64,000 nucleotides of DNA from Pseudidiomarina donghaiensis (GTDB taxonomy: Bacteria > Pseudomonadota > Gammaproteobacteria > Enterobacterales > Alteromonadaceae): contig NZ_FPCF01000003.1 of assembly GCF_900116895.1 (NCBI RefSeq), positions 62,001-126,000 of the forward strand. The letters run 5' to 3'. The notes below the pieces were generated by a model. The model ran no database searches. It was not told where the DNA came from and saw nothing but the letters and a program-made list of their open reading frames with translations. The position numbers and the translations under genes were made by a program. Below are positions 45,296-55,944 of the stretch, piece after piece (positions within the stretch are counted from its first letter, which is position 1; each line of letters starts with the position of its first letter).

Positions 45296-47143
45296 GTGTT
45301 AAATAAGTTTCCGCTATGGAAAAATCTGATGGTCATCGTCATTTTGGCGATGGCCGCGCTGTATGCATTACCAAATATTTATGGTGAAGATTATGCAGTG
45401 CAGATTTCGGCTAGCCGTAACGCAACCGTAGACACTCAAACCTTGGGTACGGTTGAACAAACGCTTGAAGATATCGCAATTCAACCTAAGGGTGTGGTGT
45501 TAGAAGAAGGCCAAATTTTAGTTCGGGTCAATTCTGATGCTGAGCAGCTACAAGCGCGTGACGCCTTGCTGCGAGCCTTAGGCACCAACTACATTGTGGC
45601 GTTGAACTTGGCCCCAGCAACGCCAGATTGGCTTGCTGATATTGGCGGCACGCCAATGAAGTTAGGCCTTGATTTACGTGGTGGTGTGCATTTCTTAATG
45701 GAAGTGGACATGGCCGAAGCTACCCGAAAAATTCAAGACCAAATGCGCGATACGGTGCGCGGTGAACTCCGTGAAGAGCGAATTCGTTCAACCAGTATTC
45801 GCCGTGATGATAGTGATGTCGTTGTTCAGCTGCGCACAGACGAAGACTACGCCGCCGCTGAGAGTTACTTAAATAATCGTTATCCTGGCTATACCCTTGT
45901 TGAAGACGAAGCGACTCGGACACTGCGTTTACGCATGACTGAGGCCAAATTAAAAGAAACGCAAGACTACGCGATTTCACAAAACGTCACTATTTTGCGT
46001 AACCGTGTTAACGAGCTGGGTGTTGCTGAACCAGTAGTTCAACGCCAAGGCGCAGACCGTATTGTGGTGCAGCTACCTGGTGTTCAAGACACTGCGCGTG
46101 CGAAAGAAATTTTGGGCGCTACAGCAACGCTTGAGTTTCGCATGGTTGATGACGAAAACAGCGTGTATGAAGCAGAGCAAGGCCGAGTGCCTTTTGGCTC
46201 AGAATTATTTCCGAACCGAAACGGCGGTAATACGCTGTTAAAAGAAGATGTTATTCTTACCGGTGATCATATTGTCAATGCCACGTCAGGTTTTGATGAG
46301 AATCAGCGTCCGCAGGTAAGTATTTCACTTGACGGTGCCGGTGGTGACAAAATGTCACTGGCTACGCGCGACAACGTCGGCAAACCTATGGCGACGTTGT
46401 TCATTGAGTTTAAAGCAACCGGTGAGCGCGACGAAAATGATCGTATTATTTTTGAGCGCAATGCCGAAGTTATTAACGTAGCGACCATTCAGTCACGCTT
46501 AGGCAATAACTTCCGTATTACCGGTATTAACTCGCAGCAAGAAGCACAAAACCTAGCGCTGTTATTACGTGCCGGTGCATTAATCGCGCCTATTCAAATT
46601 GTTGAAGAGCGCACCTTGGGGCCAAGCTTGGGTAAGGAGAATATCGAGCTAGGTACGCAAGCGATTATTTGGGGCTTTTTGCTGGTTATCATATTTATGG
46701 TGATTTACTACAAAAAGTTTGGCTTGGTGGCAAATCTAGCTTTGACAGCAAACCTAGTGCTTATTATTGGCGTGATGTCGATGATTCCGGGGGCAACCTT
46801 AACCTTACCGGGCATGGCGGGTATTGTATTAACTGTTGGTATGGCGGTTGATGCGAACGTGCTGATATTTGAGCGTATACGTGAAGAAATTAAAGCCAAA
46901 CGTAGTCCACAACAAGCGATTCACCATGGTTATGATAGTGCGTTTTCAACCATTATGGACGCTAACGTGACCACGTTAATTGTCGCCATTATTTTGTTTG
47001 CTATTGGTACCGGCCCAGTGAAAGGGTTCGCGGTTACTTTAGCAATTGGCATTATCACCTCGATGTTTACCGCAATTGTCGGTACCCGTGCAGTTATTAA
47101 TGCTGTGTGGGGTGGCAAGCGCATCGATAAGTTGTCGGTATAA
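45296..47143 (+). CDS. secD: Protein translocase subunit SecD
   Basis: A 615-residue inner-membrane protein starting with GTG behind AAGGA. It has one N-terminal helix, a large periplasmic P1 domain ([20 protein letters not shown] at its start), and five helices in the C-terminal 200 residues, including [20 protein letters not shown], the conserved RND-like segment. With SecF it uses the proton motive force to pull exported proteins through SecYEG. It follows yajC by 19 bases. Length is normal. Confidence 0.98.
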   Translation: MLNKFPLWKNLMVIVILAMAALYALPNIYGEDYAVQISASRNATVDTQTLGTVEQTLEDIAIQPKGVVLEEGQILVRVNSDAEQLQARDALLRALGTNYIVALNLAPATPDWLADIGGTPMKLGLDLRGGVHFLMEVDMAEATRKIQDQMRDTVRGELREERIRSTSIRRDDSDVVVQLRTDEDYAAAESYLNNRYPGYTLVEDEATRTLRLRMTEAKLKETQDYAISQNVTILRNRVNELGVAEPVVQRQGADRIVVQLPGVQDTARAKEILGATATLEFRMVDDENSVYEAEQGRVPFGSELFPNRNGGNTLLKEDVILTGDHIVNATSGFDENQRPQVSISLDGAGGDKMSLATRDNVGKPMATLFIEFKATGERDENDRIIFERNAEVINVATIQSRLGNNFRITGINSQQEAQNLALLLRAGALIAPIQIVEERTLGPSLGKENIELGTQAIIWGFLLVIIFMVIYYKKFGLVANLALTANLVLIIGVMSMIPGATLTLPGMAGIVLTVGMAVDANVLIFERIREEIKAKRSPQQAIHHGYDSAFSTIMDANVTTLIVAIILFAIGTGPVKGFAVTLAIGIITSMFTAIVGTRAVINAVWGGKRIDKLSV

Positions 47144-47153
47144 GGGGAGAATT

Positions 47154-48101
47154 ATGCACGAGATTATAAAAACCGATAAAACCCTGCCATTCATGCGCTT
47201 TCGGTTCGGCGCATGGGTGTTAAGCGCTGTTTTAGTCATTGCCTCAATTGTAAGCCTTAGTGTTAACCAATTGAACTGGGGGTTAGACTTCACTGGCGGA
47301 ACCGTCATTGAAGTTGGCTACGAGAATTCGGCTGATTTACCAGCAATTCGTGACACCTTAGATGCCAATGGTTTTGGTGGCGCTGTTGTACAAAACTTTG
47401 GTACCCAGCAAGACGTGCTTATTCGTATTGAGCCGCAAGAGGGTGTGAAAGCCCAAGAGCTGGGGAATCAAATACTTAGCCTGTTACGGCAAAGTAGCGA
47501 CGACCAAATTGAAATGCGGCGTATTGAGTTTGTTGGTCCGCAAGTAGGCGATGAACTGACTGAGCAAGGCGGTTTAGCCATGCTCACCGCATTATTGTGT
47601 ATTTTGGTCTATATCGCGTTACGGTTTGAATGGCGTTTAGCTCTAGGTGCCGTGGGCGCATTGGCACACGATGTTATTTTGACGCTTGGGTTATTCTCGT
47701 TTTTAGGGCTTGAGTTCGACTTAACCGTATTAGCGGCGTTGTTGGCCGTTATTGGTTACTCGATCAACGATACCGTGGTTGTGTGTGACCGAATTCGGGA
47801 AAACTTCCGTAAGTATCACAAGTATACAGCGCAAGAAACCATTGATGGAGCCTTAACGGATACCATGAGCCGCACGGTCATCACCTCATTAACGACAATT
47901 CTGGTGTTACTTGCGTTGTTCTTTTTAGGCGGTCAGCTTATTCATGGTTTTGCAACGGCATTGTTGTTTGGTGTCATTATTGGTACCTACTCATCAATTT
48001 ATATTGCGAGCTCGTTGGCATTTGCCTTAGGCGTAAGTCGTGAAGACTTAATGCCGCCGGAAATTGAGAAAGAAGGCGAAGACCTCGAGCCGTTGCCATA
48101 A
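47154..48101 (+). CDS. secF: Protein translocase subunit SecF
   Basis: The start is set at ATG 47154, preceded by AGGGGAGA; the frame is open further upstream but that part lies in secD. The product is 315 residues with six helices. NWGLDFTGGTVIEVGYE is the SecF signature after the first helix, and AVIGYSINDTVVVCDRIREN is the conserved RND-type helix. Works with SecD. It ends the operon ten bases after secD. A small gap of 38 bases leads to yaaA. Confidence 0.98.
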   Translation: MHEIIKTDKTLPFMRFRFGAWVLSAVLVIASIVSLSVNQLNWGLDFTGGTVIEVGYENSADLPAIRDTLDANGFGGAVVQNFGTQQDVLIRIEPQEGVKAQELGNQILSLLRQSSDDQIEMRRIEFVGPQVGDELTEQGGLAMLTALLCILVYIALRFEWRLALGAVGALAHDVILTLGLFSFLGLEFDLTVLAALLAVIGYSINDTVVVCDRIRENFRKYHKYTAQETIDGALTDTMSRTVITSLTTILVLLALFFLGGQLIHGFATALLFGVIIGTYSSIYIASSLAFALGVSREDLMPPEIEKEGEDLEPLP

Positions 48102-48139
48102 GTTGCCACAAAGCAAACCAACGTTAATGGAGATAACCG

Positions 48140-48919
48140 ATGCTAGTTGTCATTTCACCAGCTAAAAATTTGGACTACGACAGCCCTTTGCCGACTGAGC
48201 AACACAGCCAGCCGCGCATGTTGGAACGCGCCCAAGAGCTAGTGGATAGATGCCAAGCTCTATCGCCTCAGGAGCTTAGTCAGCTCATGAAAATTAGCGA
48301 TAAATTAGCCGGTTTAAATGCCGCTCGGTTTGCCGAGTGGCATACGCCATTTTCACCTGATAACGCACGTCCGGCGATTTATGCGTTTGATGGTGATGTA
48401 TATTCTGGGTTAGCCGCTGAGAAACTTTCTGAAGATGCGATTGCTTATGCTCAGGAACATTTACGTATATTGTCTGGTCTATATGGCGTATTACGACCAT
48501 TAGATTTGATGCAGCCCTACCGTTTAGAAATGGGTACCAAGCTAGATACCGCCCGCGGCCATAATCTTTATGAGTTTTGGCGTGACGAAATAACCGATAT
48601 GCTCAATGAAGATTTAGCCGCTATCGATTCTGACGTGGTGGTCAACTTGGCGTCGCAGGAGTATTTTTCGAGTGTGCAGCCAAAGCGGTTGAATGCTCGT
48701 GTTGTTACTCCAGTTTTCAAGGACGAAAAAAATGGTCAGTTTAAAGTCATCAGTTTTTGGGCGAAAAAAGCACGTGGCATGATGGCTCGTTTCATCATGA
48801 ACGAACAGCCCACAACGGTGAGCGACTTACGTCAATTTAATGCCGCTGGATATCGGTTCAATGCCGATGAGTCGAGTGAAAACGAATTGGTGTTTTATCG
48901 TGCAGAACGTGATCAGTAG
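48140..48919 (+). CDS. yaaA: Peroxide stress protein YaaA (DUF328)
   Basis: A 259-residue cytoplasmic protein beginning [18 protein letters not shown], the family signature. It also shows [30 protein letters not shown] and [12 protein letters not shown], all conserved in YaaA. In E. coli it is induced by OxyR and limits free iron and DNA damage during hydrogen peroxide stress; the fold has DNA-binding features. Length is the same as in E. coli. It is read in the same direction as secF and the DUF3014 gene. Confidence 0.95.
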   Translation: MLVVISPAKNLDYDSPLPTEQHSQPRMLERAQELVDRCQALSPQELSQLMKISDKLAGLNAARFAEWHTPFSPDNARPAIYAFDGDVYSGLAAEKLSEDAIAYAQEHLRILSGLYGVLRPLDLMQPYRLEMGTKLDTARGHNLYEFWRDEITDMLNEDLAAIDSDVVVNLASQEYFSSVQPKRLNARVVTPVFKDEKNGQFKVISFWAKKARGMMARFIMNEQPTTVSDLRQFNAAGYRFNADESSENELVFYRAERDQ

Positions 48920-48939
48920 TTAGGTAAAAGGAGAGCCGA

Positions 48940-49794
48940 ATGAGAGACTTTGGGCAAGACCAAGCACCAGCAGAAAACACGACCAATAAATTGAAGCTTA
49001 TTGTGAGTGTTATTGTGGTGCTTGCGGTAGCGATAGTGGTTGTATTTTGGTTAGCCAAGCAGCAGTCACCTCAGCCTTTGCCGCAACCGTCGGTAGAACC
49101 TGAAGTGGCGCAGCCGGTCGCTGAAGAACCTGAACCCGCTCTGCCTGAAGTTAGCGAAACCGTTGAAATTGAAGACGAACCCGTCGCTGAACCAGTATCG
49201 GAACCCGAGCCTGTCAAACCATTGCCGACATTAAACAATAGTTCGAGTGCTGTGCTCGAAGAGTTGGCGGAGTTGGAGCAAGACACGGCACCACTAAAGG
49301 GTGAGCAACTAATTCGTGATACCGTTGTATTCGCCGACAACTTACGCCAAGGCATTGTGGTTCGCGATAAAGCCGTTATTGAGCCTCCTAAAGGGCAATT
49401 TCGAGTATTAGAACAAAACGGTAAGGTTTATATTGACCCGCGCAGCTATGATCGCTACAACACGGTTGTCGACTGGTTTGTTAGTTTAGACAGCAACGTC
49501 TTGGCTGAGCTCTTTACCCGCTATAAACCATTAAGCCAATCAGCTCTTGCCGAAGTTGGCTATCCAGATGAAAACCCTGAAAACGTGTTGCTTGACGCGA
49601 TTGACGTCTTGTTAGCAACCCCGTCAGTAGGTACCGTCATTGAATTAAACGATGATTCGGTGATGTATCGTTATGCCGATCCGACACTTGAAGCATTACC
49701 GGCTGCACAAAAGCAAATGTTGCGAATGGGGCCAGATAACATTCGTCGGGTAAAATTGAAGCTTGAAGAGTTACAACAAGCCCTGCAGCAATAA
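48940..49794 (+). CDS. DUF3014 domain membrane-anchored protein
   Basis: A 284-residue protein. A short cytoplasmic tail is followed by one transmembrane helix (about 19-40, LIVSVIVVLAVAIVVVFWLA) and a Pro/Glu/Val-rich linker of about 60 residues. The DUF3014 domain (from about 110) has LKGEQLIRDTVVFADNLRQG and YDRYNTVVDWFVSLDS. It is anchored in the inner membrane with a periplasmic domain. Function unknown. Its stop overlaps the next start as TAATG, so it is coupled to the acyltransferase gene. Confidence 0.8.
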   Translation: MRDFGQDQAPAENTTNKLKLIVSVIVVLAVAIVVVFWLAKQQSPQPLPQPSVEPEVAQPVAEEPEPALPEVSETVEIEDEPVAEPVSEPEPVKPLPTLNNSSSAVLEELAELEQDTAPLKGEQLIRDTVVFADNLRQGIVVRDKAVIEPPKGQFRVLEQNGKVYIDPRSYDRYNTVVDWFVSLDSNVLAELFTRYKPLSQSALAEVGYPDENPENVLLDAIDVLLATPSVGTVIELNDDSVMYRYADPTLEALPAAQKQMLRMGPDNIRRVKLKLEELQQALQQ

Positions 49795-50399
49795 TGACAA
49801 ACCATCAGAACATGATTCCGCCGGAATTAGTCGGTGATTTTCCGCTTCGTGGCAATGCCTTCAGCCGTTGGGTTGGGCGCGCTGGTATGCGTTTGCTTGG
49901 TGGTTGGCGTATAGAAGGCGAATTGCCGAACGTACGTAAGGCCATCATTCCCGTGGCGCCACACACCTCGAATTGGGACTTTTTTATTGGCGTGTTTGTC
50001 ATGCTTGCGCTAGGGCTTAACTTAAGCTATCTCGGTAAGCACACCATATTTCGTTTCCCAGTGAACGGCTTATTACGCTGGCTAGGCGGCATTCCGGTTG
50101 ACCGCCGGGCTGCAGCGGGTGTTGTTGAGCAAATGGTTCAGCAATTTGAACAACGTGAACAGCTGATATTAGCGCTTTCACCAGAGGGAACCCGCAAAAA
50201 AGTAGCCGAATGGAAGAAAGGTTTTCTACATATTGCAAAAGCCGCGCAAGTACCGGTGGTGCCGGTTGCGCTCGATTTTTCACGTAAAGTAGTCGACATT
50301 ACCGCGCCGCTCATGATTACTGGCGACATTGATGCTGAGCTCGCTCGCGTTAAAGCAGCGCTGGCTCATGCGGTCGGAAAACATCCAGAACATGCCTGA
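49794..50399 (+). CDS. PlsC-like lysophospholipid acyltransferase family protein
   Basis: A 201-residue protein with the acyltransferase H-x4-D motif in VAPHTSNWDFFIG and the glycerophosphate-binding motif ALSPEGTRKK. GIPVDRR and VPVVPVALDFSRK complete the pattern. Enzymes of this group acylate glycerolipids, but this compact version lacks the membrane helix of PlsC and may act on another acyl acceptor. Translation is coupled to the DUF3014 gene by a one-base overlap (TAATG). Confidence 0.87.
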   Translation: MTNHQNMIPPELVGDFPLRGNAFSRWVGRAGMRLLGGWRIEGELPNVRKAIIPVAPHTSNWDFFIGVFVMLALGLNLSYLGKHTIFRFPVNGLLRWLGGIPVDRRAAAGVVEQMVQQFEQREQLILALSPEGTRKKVAEWKKGFLHIAKAAQVPVVPVALDFSRKVVDITAPLMITGDIDAELARVKAALAHAVGKHPEHA

Positions 50400-50449
50400 T
50401 TGGCAAAATTGTGCTATTATCGCGCCGATTTTAAGAAAAGGATTCAACC

Positions 50450-50914
50450 ATGAACGTAATTGAAGGCGGAATTGCCGCTCCAGGTAAGAAATTTGCGATT
50501 GTCGTCTCGCGGTTTAACCACTTTGTGGTTGATAGCTTATTGGACGGCGCGTTAACCACGTTAAAGCATTATGGCCAAGTGAGCAGTGACGACATCACCG
50601 TGGTGCGTGTGCCTGGTGCGTACGAAATTCCGTTAACAGCTAAGCTGCTGGCAAAGTCAGGCAAATATGACGCGATTATCGCTATTGGTGCGGTCATTCG
50701 TGGTGGTACGCCACACTTTGACTTCGTCGCCGGCGAAAGCAACAGTGGCTTGGGCCGTGTTGCGTTAGAACATGAAGTGCCAGTTGCCTTTGGTATTATT
50801 ACTACCGACAGCATTGAGCAAGCCATTGAACGCAGTGGCACCAAGGCCGGTAATAAAGGTTCAGAAGCGGCGCTAAGTGCGCTTGAAATGGTTAATGTAC
50901 TGAGCCAAATTTAA
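50450..50914 (+). CDS. ribH: 6,7-dimethyl-8-ribityllumazine synthase
   Basis: A 154-residue enzyme of riboflavin synthesis that condenses an aminouracil with dihydroxybutanone phosphate. [34 protein letters not shown] and [20 protein letters not shown] are conserved active-site segments, with the catalytic His in PHFDF. AAAGGA precedes the start. A -10-like TGCTATTAT lies at 50412-50420. The gap to the upstream gene is only 50 bases, too short for an FMN riboswitch. It leads the ribH-nusB-thiL-pgpA group. Confidence 0.97.
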   Translation: MNVIEGGIAAPGKKFAIVVSRFNHFVVDSLLDGALTTLKHYGQVSSDDITVVRVPGAYEIPLTAKLLAKSGKYDAIIAIGAVIRGGTPHFDFVAGESNSGLGRVALEHEVPVAFGIITTDSIEQAIERSGTKAGNKGSEAALSALEMVNVLSQI

Positions 50915-50926
50915 GAGAGTTTATCA

Positions 50927-51346
50927 ATGAAACCAGCTGCACGCCGCAAGGCACGTAAGCTCGCCGTACAGGCGATTTACTCATGGCAATTGTCGCAAAA
51001 TAGCATGAGTGATATTGAAGCCCAGTTTTTGACCGACAACGATACCAGTAAAGTCGACGTTGACTACTTTTTAGCGTTAGTACGCGGTGTTGCTGGCCAG
51101 TCGTCAATGCTTGACGAAGCTTTAGAGCCGTTTCTCGATCGCCCGCTGAAAGATCTGGATCAAGTTGAACGTGCGGTTCTGCGCTTAGCGGCATATGAGC
51201 TGCGTGAACGTTTAGACGTGCCGTACAAAGTGGCTATTAACGAAGCCATTGAACTTGCGAAGTCATTTGGTGCTGACGACAGCCACCGCTTTGTTAACGG
51301 TGTACTTGATAAAGCCATTGATTCATTGCGCCCTGCGCGTAAATAA
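50927..51346 (+). CDS. nusB: Transcription antitermination protein NusB
   Basis: A 139-residue all-helical RNA-binding protein: [20 protein letters not shown] at the start and [20 protein letters not shown] and [12 protein letters not shown] towards the end are NusB signatures. With NusE (S10) it binds boxA RNA and supports antitermination in rRNA operons. It begins 12 bases after ribH, in the order common to gammaproteobacteria. Confidence 0.98.
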   Translation: MKPAARRKARKLAVQAIYSWQLSQNSMSDIEAQFLTDNDTSKVDVDYFLALVRGVAGQSSMLDEALEPFLDRPLKDLDQVERAVLRLAAYELRERLDVPYKVAINEAIELAKSFGADDSHRFVNGVLDKAIDSLRPARK

Positions 51347-51356
51347 GTAGCCCAAC

Positions 51357-52349
51357 ATGGCCTTTGGCGAATTCGATCTCATCGAAACCTACTTTACTCA
51401 TCGTCTGCCGCAACGGGACGATGTAACCGTTGGTATTGGTGATGACGGCGCAGTAGCTAGTGTGCCTGAAAAGTCTGACTTAGTGGTTGTCACCGACACC
51501 ATGGTGCAAGGTGTGCACTTCGATCAAGACACACCTGCGCGCGCCATTGGCCATAAAATAGTTGCTGTTAATTTGAGTGACTTAGCAGCAATGGGGGCTG
51601 AACCCGCTTGGATTAGTCTCGCTCTTACCCTGCCAGAAATTAATGACGAATGGCTAACAGGGTTTGCGCATGGCTTGCGCGAAATTTGTGAGTATTACAA
51701 TTGCCAACTTATTGGTGGTGACACAACCCAAGGGCCGTTATCGATTACCGTAACAGCGCACGGGTTTGTGCCTAATGGTAAAGCGATTCGCCGCAGTGGA
51801 GCGAAACCCGGCGACTGGCTCTATGTCAGCGGCACCTTAGGTGATGCCGGTTTAGCCTTAGCTGCGCGTCAGCATCGGCAAAAGCTCAACCCAGATTACG
51901 AACGCCGCCTAACCGAGCGTTTGTACTTCCCATCAGCACGAGTTGCGCTTGGCCAGTCGTTACGAGGCATAGCCAGTAGCGCTATTGATGTATCAGATGG
52001 TTTATTGGCGGATGTCGGGCATATCTTAAAAGCGTCGCATGTTGGTGCTCGTATTAGTGTCGACGAACTACCGTTGTCGCTTGCGGTAACCGAAAGCTTA
52101 AGTGCTGAGCAAGCCATTACTTATGCATTAACCAGCGGTGATGATTACGAACTACTGTTTACCGTGCCCGAAGCACAACGTGGGTTGTTTGACACGGTGA
52201 CGGCTCATAGTCCGAGCAAACCGGTTTGTATTGGCCGCATTACCAATGAACCAGAACTTGTGCAATTGCGCTTTGGTGACGAAGCGTGGGAGCTCCCCGA
52301 AGGTCTTGCTGGTTTTGAGCATTTTCGTAAAACCGAGCTAAGCCAATGA
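51357..52349 (+). CDS. thiL: Thiamine-monophosphate kinase
   Basis: A 330-residue kinase that phosphorylates thiamine monophosphate to thiamine pyrophosphate. It starts MAFGEFDLIETYF. VGIGDDGAVASV and VVTDTMVQGVHFD carry metal and phosphate ligands; AVNLSDLAAMGAEPAWISLA, QLIGGDTTQGPL and AIDVSDGLLADVGHI are further ThiL motifs. It starts ten bases after nusB and overlaps pgpA by four bases (ATGA). Confidence 0.97.
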   Translation: MAFGEFDLIETYFTHRLPQRDDVTVGIGDDGAVASVPEKSDLVVVTDTMVQGVHFDQDTPARAIGHKIVAVNLSDLAAMGAEPAWISLALTLPEINDEWLTGFAHGLREICEYYNCQLIGGDTTQGPLSITVTAHGFVPNGKAIRRSGAKPGDWLYVSGTLGDAGLALAARQHRQKLNPDYERRLTERLYFPSARVALGQSLRGIASSAIDVSDGLLADVGHILKASHVGARISVDELPLSLAVTESLSAEQAITYALTSGDDYELLFTVPEAQRGLFDTVTAHSPSKPVCIGRITNEPELVQLRFGDEAWELPEGLAGFEHFRKTELSQ

Positions 52350-52822
52350 AAAAAATGCTGCTTAACCCCGTGCATTTGTTTGCATTTGGATTTGGCAGCG
52401 GGCTGATGCCAAAGGCGCCGGGCACATTTGGTACCTTAGTCGCTATTCCTATCGTTTTTTTGCTACAACACTACTTCTCGCTAACCACCTATGTGGTCGT
52501 AACGGCAGTCGCCAGCATTTGTGGATTATGGATTTGCGGCTATACCGCAAAAGCACTTGGTGTGCATGACCACCCAGCCATTGTATGGGATGAAATTGCA
52601 GGCTACATGATTGCCATGATTGCGCTACCTTTCACCTGGTACAACGTACTTGGGGCGTTTGTGTTATTTCGCTTTTTCGATATTTATAAGCCAGGCCCAA
52701 TAGGTTGGTGCGATAAGAATTTACATGGTGGGGCGGGGATCATGGTAGATGACTTGCTGGCCGGGGCGGCCAGCGCCATCGTTTTACATCTTCTGCATGC
52801 GGGCTTTAATTTGCTGTTCTAG
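52346..52822 (+). CDS. pgpA: Phosphatidylglycerophosphatase A
   Basis: A 158-residue membrane phosphatase that makes phosphatidylglycerol from its phosphate. [20 protein letters not shown], the acidic [18 protein letters not shown] motif and the C-terminal [10 protein letters not shown] are conserved in PgpA. It has about four hydrophobic segments. It overlaps thiL by four bases. Its last 39 bases overlap the end of convergent dxs. Confidence 0.96.
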   Translation: MKKMLLNPVHLFAFGFGSGLMPKAPGTFGTLVAIPIVFLLQHYFSLTTYVVVTAVASICGLWICGYTAKALGVHDHPAIVWDEIAGYMIAMIALPFTWYNVLGAFVLFRFFDIYKPGPIGWCDKNLHGGAGIMVDDLLAGAASAIVLHLLHAGFNLLF

Positions 52823-54664
52823 CCCGGCCGCATCAAGCTTCAATTCAGCGCGAATTTCTTCTTGGCTACCGTGTTTAATAAACACATCAGGCAAACCAAT
52901 GTGCAATACCGGTGTGGAAAGTGCTTGTGCTGCCAAATATTCACTCACAGCGCTGCCTGCGCCGCCTGCTATGGCATTTTCTTCAACGGTCACTAATAGG
53001 TCATGGCTAGCCGCTAACTCACTCACCAATGCCTCATCAAGCGGTTTAACGAAACGCATATCGGCAACCGAAGCATCAAGTTGTTCAGCACAGGCTTCTA
53101 CGTCTTGTAATAAGGTACCGAAGTTTAAAATCGCAACCTTTTTGCCCTGGCGCGTCATACGTCCTTTGCCTATCGGTAACGCTTGCATTGTTTCGTCTAG
53201 CGCCACCCCAGTACCATTGCCGCGAGGGTAACGAACTGCAGCAGGGCCTTGATGCATATGGCCGGTATAAAGCATATTGCGACATTCGTTTTCATCGCTT
53301 GGCACCATAATAACCATGTTTGGTATGCAGCGCATAAAGCTGATATCGAATGCGCCTTGGTGCGTCGGGCCGTCGGCACCGACAATACCGGCACGGTCTA
53401 TCGCAAACAATACGGGAAGTTCTTGCAAGGCGACGTCGTGAATCAGTTGATCATAACCACGCTGCAAAAAGGTGGAGTAAATAGCGACCACTGGGTGGTA
53501 ACCACCAATAGCTAAGCCGGCGCCAAAGGTTACCGCATGTTGTTCAGCAATGGCGACGTCAAAGTATTGTGCTGGATATTTTTGGGAAAACTCAACCATG
53601 CCTGAGCCTTCACGCATAGCTGGAGTAACCGCCATCAGCTTGTCATCTTGCGCAGCCATGTCACACAGCCAGTCGCCAAACACCTGAGAGTAAGACGGTG
53701 TGGTTGGTTTTTTACTTGGCAGTGAGGTTTGGCTTGGGTCAAATTTGGGCACGCCATGGTAGCCAATTGGGTCTTTTTCAGCCGGCGCGTAGCCTTTACC
53801 TTTGCGTGTAACAACATGCAAAAACTGCGGGCCCTTAAGGCTACGCATGTTGCGCAGCGTATCAACCAGCAAGTTCACATCATGGCCATCAATTGGGCCA
53901 ATGTAGTTAAAACCAAGCTCTTCAAAAATAGTGCCAGGGGCCACCATGCCTTTAACGTGCTCTTCGGCACGGCTAGCAATGTGTGAAATACCCGGCATGC
54001 CCTGCAGAAGCTTTTTGCCGCTTTCACGAATGGAAGTGTATACCTTGCCAGAGAGCACGCGTGCTAAATGGTTGTTTAGCGCGCCAACGTTTTCTGAAAT
54101 AGACATGTCGTTGTCATTCAGAATAACCAGCATGTCAGGTTTTATGTCACCGGCATGATTAAGCGCTTCAAAGGCCATACCCGCCGTAATGGCGCCGTCG
54201 CCAATAATAGATACCACTTTTTGTTGAGTGTTATTGCGTTCGGCCGCAATCGCCATGCCAAGAGCGGCACTAATAGAGGTGCTTGAATGACCAACACTAA
54301 GGGTGTCGTACTCACTTTCTGGGCGCCATGGGAAAGGGTGCAAACCATCTTTTTGGCGAATGCTGTGCAGTTGTTCTTTACGACCGGTCAAAATTTTATG
54401 TGGGTAGGCCTGATGGCCCACATCCCAAACCAATTGGTCATATGGCGTTGCATAAACATAGTGCAACGCCACGGTTAGCTCTACAGTGCCAAGCCCTGAC
54501 GCCAAGTGGCCACTACTTTGGCTAACCGAATTAAGCAGGAACTCACGTACTTCGGCACAAACCTGCGGTAGCTGCCGCTCGTTTAACAAGCGCAAGTCTG
54601 CAGGTGTATGAATGGCCTCTAGTAATGCAGGCGAAGACGTTGAGTGACTACGGTTTGACGACAT
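52784..54664 (-). CDS. dxs: 1-deoxy-D-xylulose-5-phosphate synthase
   Basis: A 626-residue thiamine-diphosphate enzyme, first step of the non-mevalonate isoprenoid pathway. [18 protein letters not shown] and [20 protein letters not shown], with the GDG...N cofactor motif, lie in the N-terminal half. [20 protein letters not shown] holds the catalytic Glu; [18 protein letters not shown] is the pyrimidine-domain motif. Length is normal. It is the last gene of xseB-ispA-dxs. The 3' end overlaps pgpA by 39 bases. Confidence 0.98.
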   Translation of the reverse strand: MSSNRSHSTSSPALLEAIHTPADLRLLNERQLPQVCAEVREFLLNSVSQSSGHLASGLGTVELTVALHYVYATPYDQLVWDVGHQAYPHKILTGRKEQLHSIRQKDGLHPFPWRPESEYDTLSVGHSSTSISAALGMAIAAERNNTQQKVVSIIGDGAITAGMAFEALNHAGDIKPDMLVILNDNDMSISENVGALNNHLARVLSGKVYTSIRESGKKLLQGMPGISHIASRAEEHVKGMVAPGTIFEELGFNYIGPIDGHDVNLLVDTLRNMRSLKGPQFLHVVTRKGKGYAPAEKDPIGYHGVPKFDPSQTSLPSKKPTTPSYSQVFGDWLCDMAAQDDKLMAVTPAMREGSGMVEFSQKYPAQYFDVAIAEQHAVTFGAGLAIGGYHPVVAIYSTFLQRGYDQLIHDVALQELPVLFAIDRAGIVGADGPTHQGAFDISFMRCIPNMVIMVPSDENECRNMLYTGHMHQGPAAVRYPRGNGTGVALDETMQALPIGKGRMTRQGKKVAILNFGTLLQDVEACAEQLDASVADMRFVKPLDEALVSELAASHDLLVTVEENAIAGGAGSAVSEYLAAQALSTPVLHIGLPDVFIKHGSQEEIRAELKLDAAGLEQQIKARMQKM

Positions 54665-54667
54665 GTA

Positions 54668-55579
54668 TTAATGATCCCGATTCAGCAGATGATCTGCGAA
54701 AGCTTCCAGTGTTTCCGTATTGTAAGGAATTTTGGCTAAGGCATGAAGCGCTTTATGATGTAAATCGTGTAAGCGTTGCTGCGCACCATCAAGCCCAAGC
54801 AAACTCACATAAGTCGCTTTGTTGGCGTTGATATCGCTGCCTTGGGTTTTGCCAAGGGCTGAAGTTTCGCCAATCACATCAAGAATATCGTCGCGTACTT
54901 GGAAAGCGAGCCCTAGATAATGGGCAAAAGCGTCGAAATTGGCGCGATGCGCTTGCGCGCTATCATGGCCGGCTAGCACACCTAGCTGAACCGCGGCACG
55001 AATAAGTGCACCGGTTTTATGAATATGCACCTGTGCTAACTCGGACTCAGGTAGTTGCTGACCTGTAGCGGCTAAGTCGAGTGCTTGGCCACCGCACATG
55101 CCACGGTCACCACTTGCCTCTGCAAGCACATGAATCATTTCTAATTGGCGCCGCGGGTTGAGTGTCGCATCGGGGCGACTAATTAACTCAAACGCTAGAG
55201 TTTGCAATGAATCACCGGCAAGAATGGCGGTCGCTTCGTCAAACGCAATGTGACAGGTGGGTTGGCCACGACGTAAAGTGTCGTTATCCATAGCTGGCAA
55301 GTCGTCGTGAATAAGCGAGTAGGCATGCACACATTCGATAGCCGCTGCGGCATGATTCAAACTGGTTTCGCTGGCACCACAAAGCTGCCCCACTTGCAGC
55401 GTCAAAAAGGGGCGAACGCGTTTACCACCAAGCACCAGCGCATAGCGCATAGCCTCATTCAAACGCGGCGCTACGGCTTTGCGTTGCTCTAATATGCGCT
55501 CAAGTAACGCATTGATGTGTTCTTTAGAGTCATTGAGCAATGCGTTTATTGGCGTGGTTACCGGCGCAGTGGAGCTCAC
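54668..55579 (-). CDS. ispA: Geranyltranstransferase (farnesyl diphosphate synthase)
   Basis: A 303-residue all-helical prenyl synthase. The first Asp-rich motif is [17 protein letters not shown] and the second is [26 protein letters not shown] binds pyrophosphate. It makes farnesyl diphosphate from isopentenyl and dimethylallyl diphosphate for quinones and cell-wall carrier lipid. It overlaps xseB by four bases upstream and precedes dxs by three bases. Confidence 0.97.
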   Translation of the reverse strand: MSSTAPVTTPINALLNDSKEHINALLERILEQRKAVAPRLNEAMRYALVLGGKRVRPFLTLQVGQLCGASETSLNHAAAAIECVHAYSLIHDDLPAMDNDTLRRGQPTCHIAFDEATAILAGDSLQTLAFELISRPDATLNPRRQLEMIHVLAEASGDRGMCGGQALDLAATGQQLPESELAQVHIHKTGALIRAAVQLGVLAGHDSAQAHRANFDAFAHYLGLAFQVRDDILDVIGETSALGKTQGSDINANKATYVSLLGLDGAQQRLHDLHHKALHALAKIPYNTETLEAFADHLLNRDH

Positions 55580-55818
55580 GCTTCGTCCTCATCCGTATTG
55601 TTGGTTTGGAAAGTGCCTAGCTGCTCACCATGTTGTTGCTGCAGCAATTGACTAACTTTCTGTTCAGCTTGTTGCAGTTTTTGTTGGCTAAGTCGCGATA
55701 ACTTAACCGCTTCTTCAAATTGTTCAAGCGCCTTTTCTAGCGGTAATTCACCTTGCTCCAACTGCACCACAATGCGTTCGAGTTGTTGCATAGCTTGTTC
55801 AAAAGATAAATCGCTCAT
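55576..55818 (-). CDS. xseB: Exodeoxyribonuclease VII small subunit
   Basis: The start is set at ATG 55818 ([20 protein letters not shown]); the longer frame upstream has no family support and runs into the thiI promoter region. The product is 80 residues with two helices, [20 protein letters not shown] being the family signature. Several copies bind each XseA subunit to form the single-strand DNA nuclease. The tail is Gln-rich and acidic. It is first in the xseB-ispA-dxs operon, as in E. coli. Confidence 0.95.
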   Translation of the reverse strand: MSDLSFEQAMQQLERIVVQLEQGELPLEKALEQFEEAVKLSRLSQQKLQQAEQKVSQLLQQQHGEQLGTFQTNNTDEDEA

Positions 55819-55893
55819 AGGGGTCGTGTATCCAGTACGGTGCCGAGATATGGCGGACAAGTTACCTTGATTCCGCAGCGCGGTCAAATCAGG

Positions 55894-55899
55894 TATAAT
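55894..55899 (+). promoter_or_regulatory. -10 element of the thiI promoter
   Basis: A consensus TATAAT about 45 bases before the thiI start; no good -35 is seen at 17 bases. No TPP riboswitch-like element fits in the remaining space. Confidence 0.45.
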
Positions 55900-55944
55900 G
55901 CCGCGTTTAAATACGATGTAACACTAACGGCCGTAAAAAATCTC

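Noticed and set aside
50400-50449. Possible FMN riboswitch before ribH
   Set aside because: The gap is only 50 bases, too short for an FMN aptamer, and it lacks the conserved elements.
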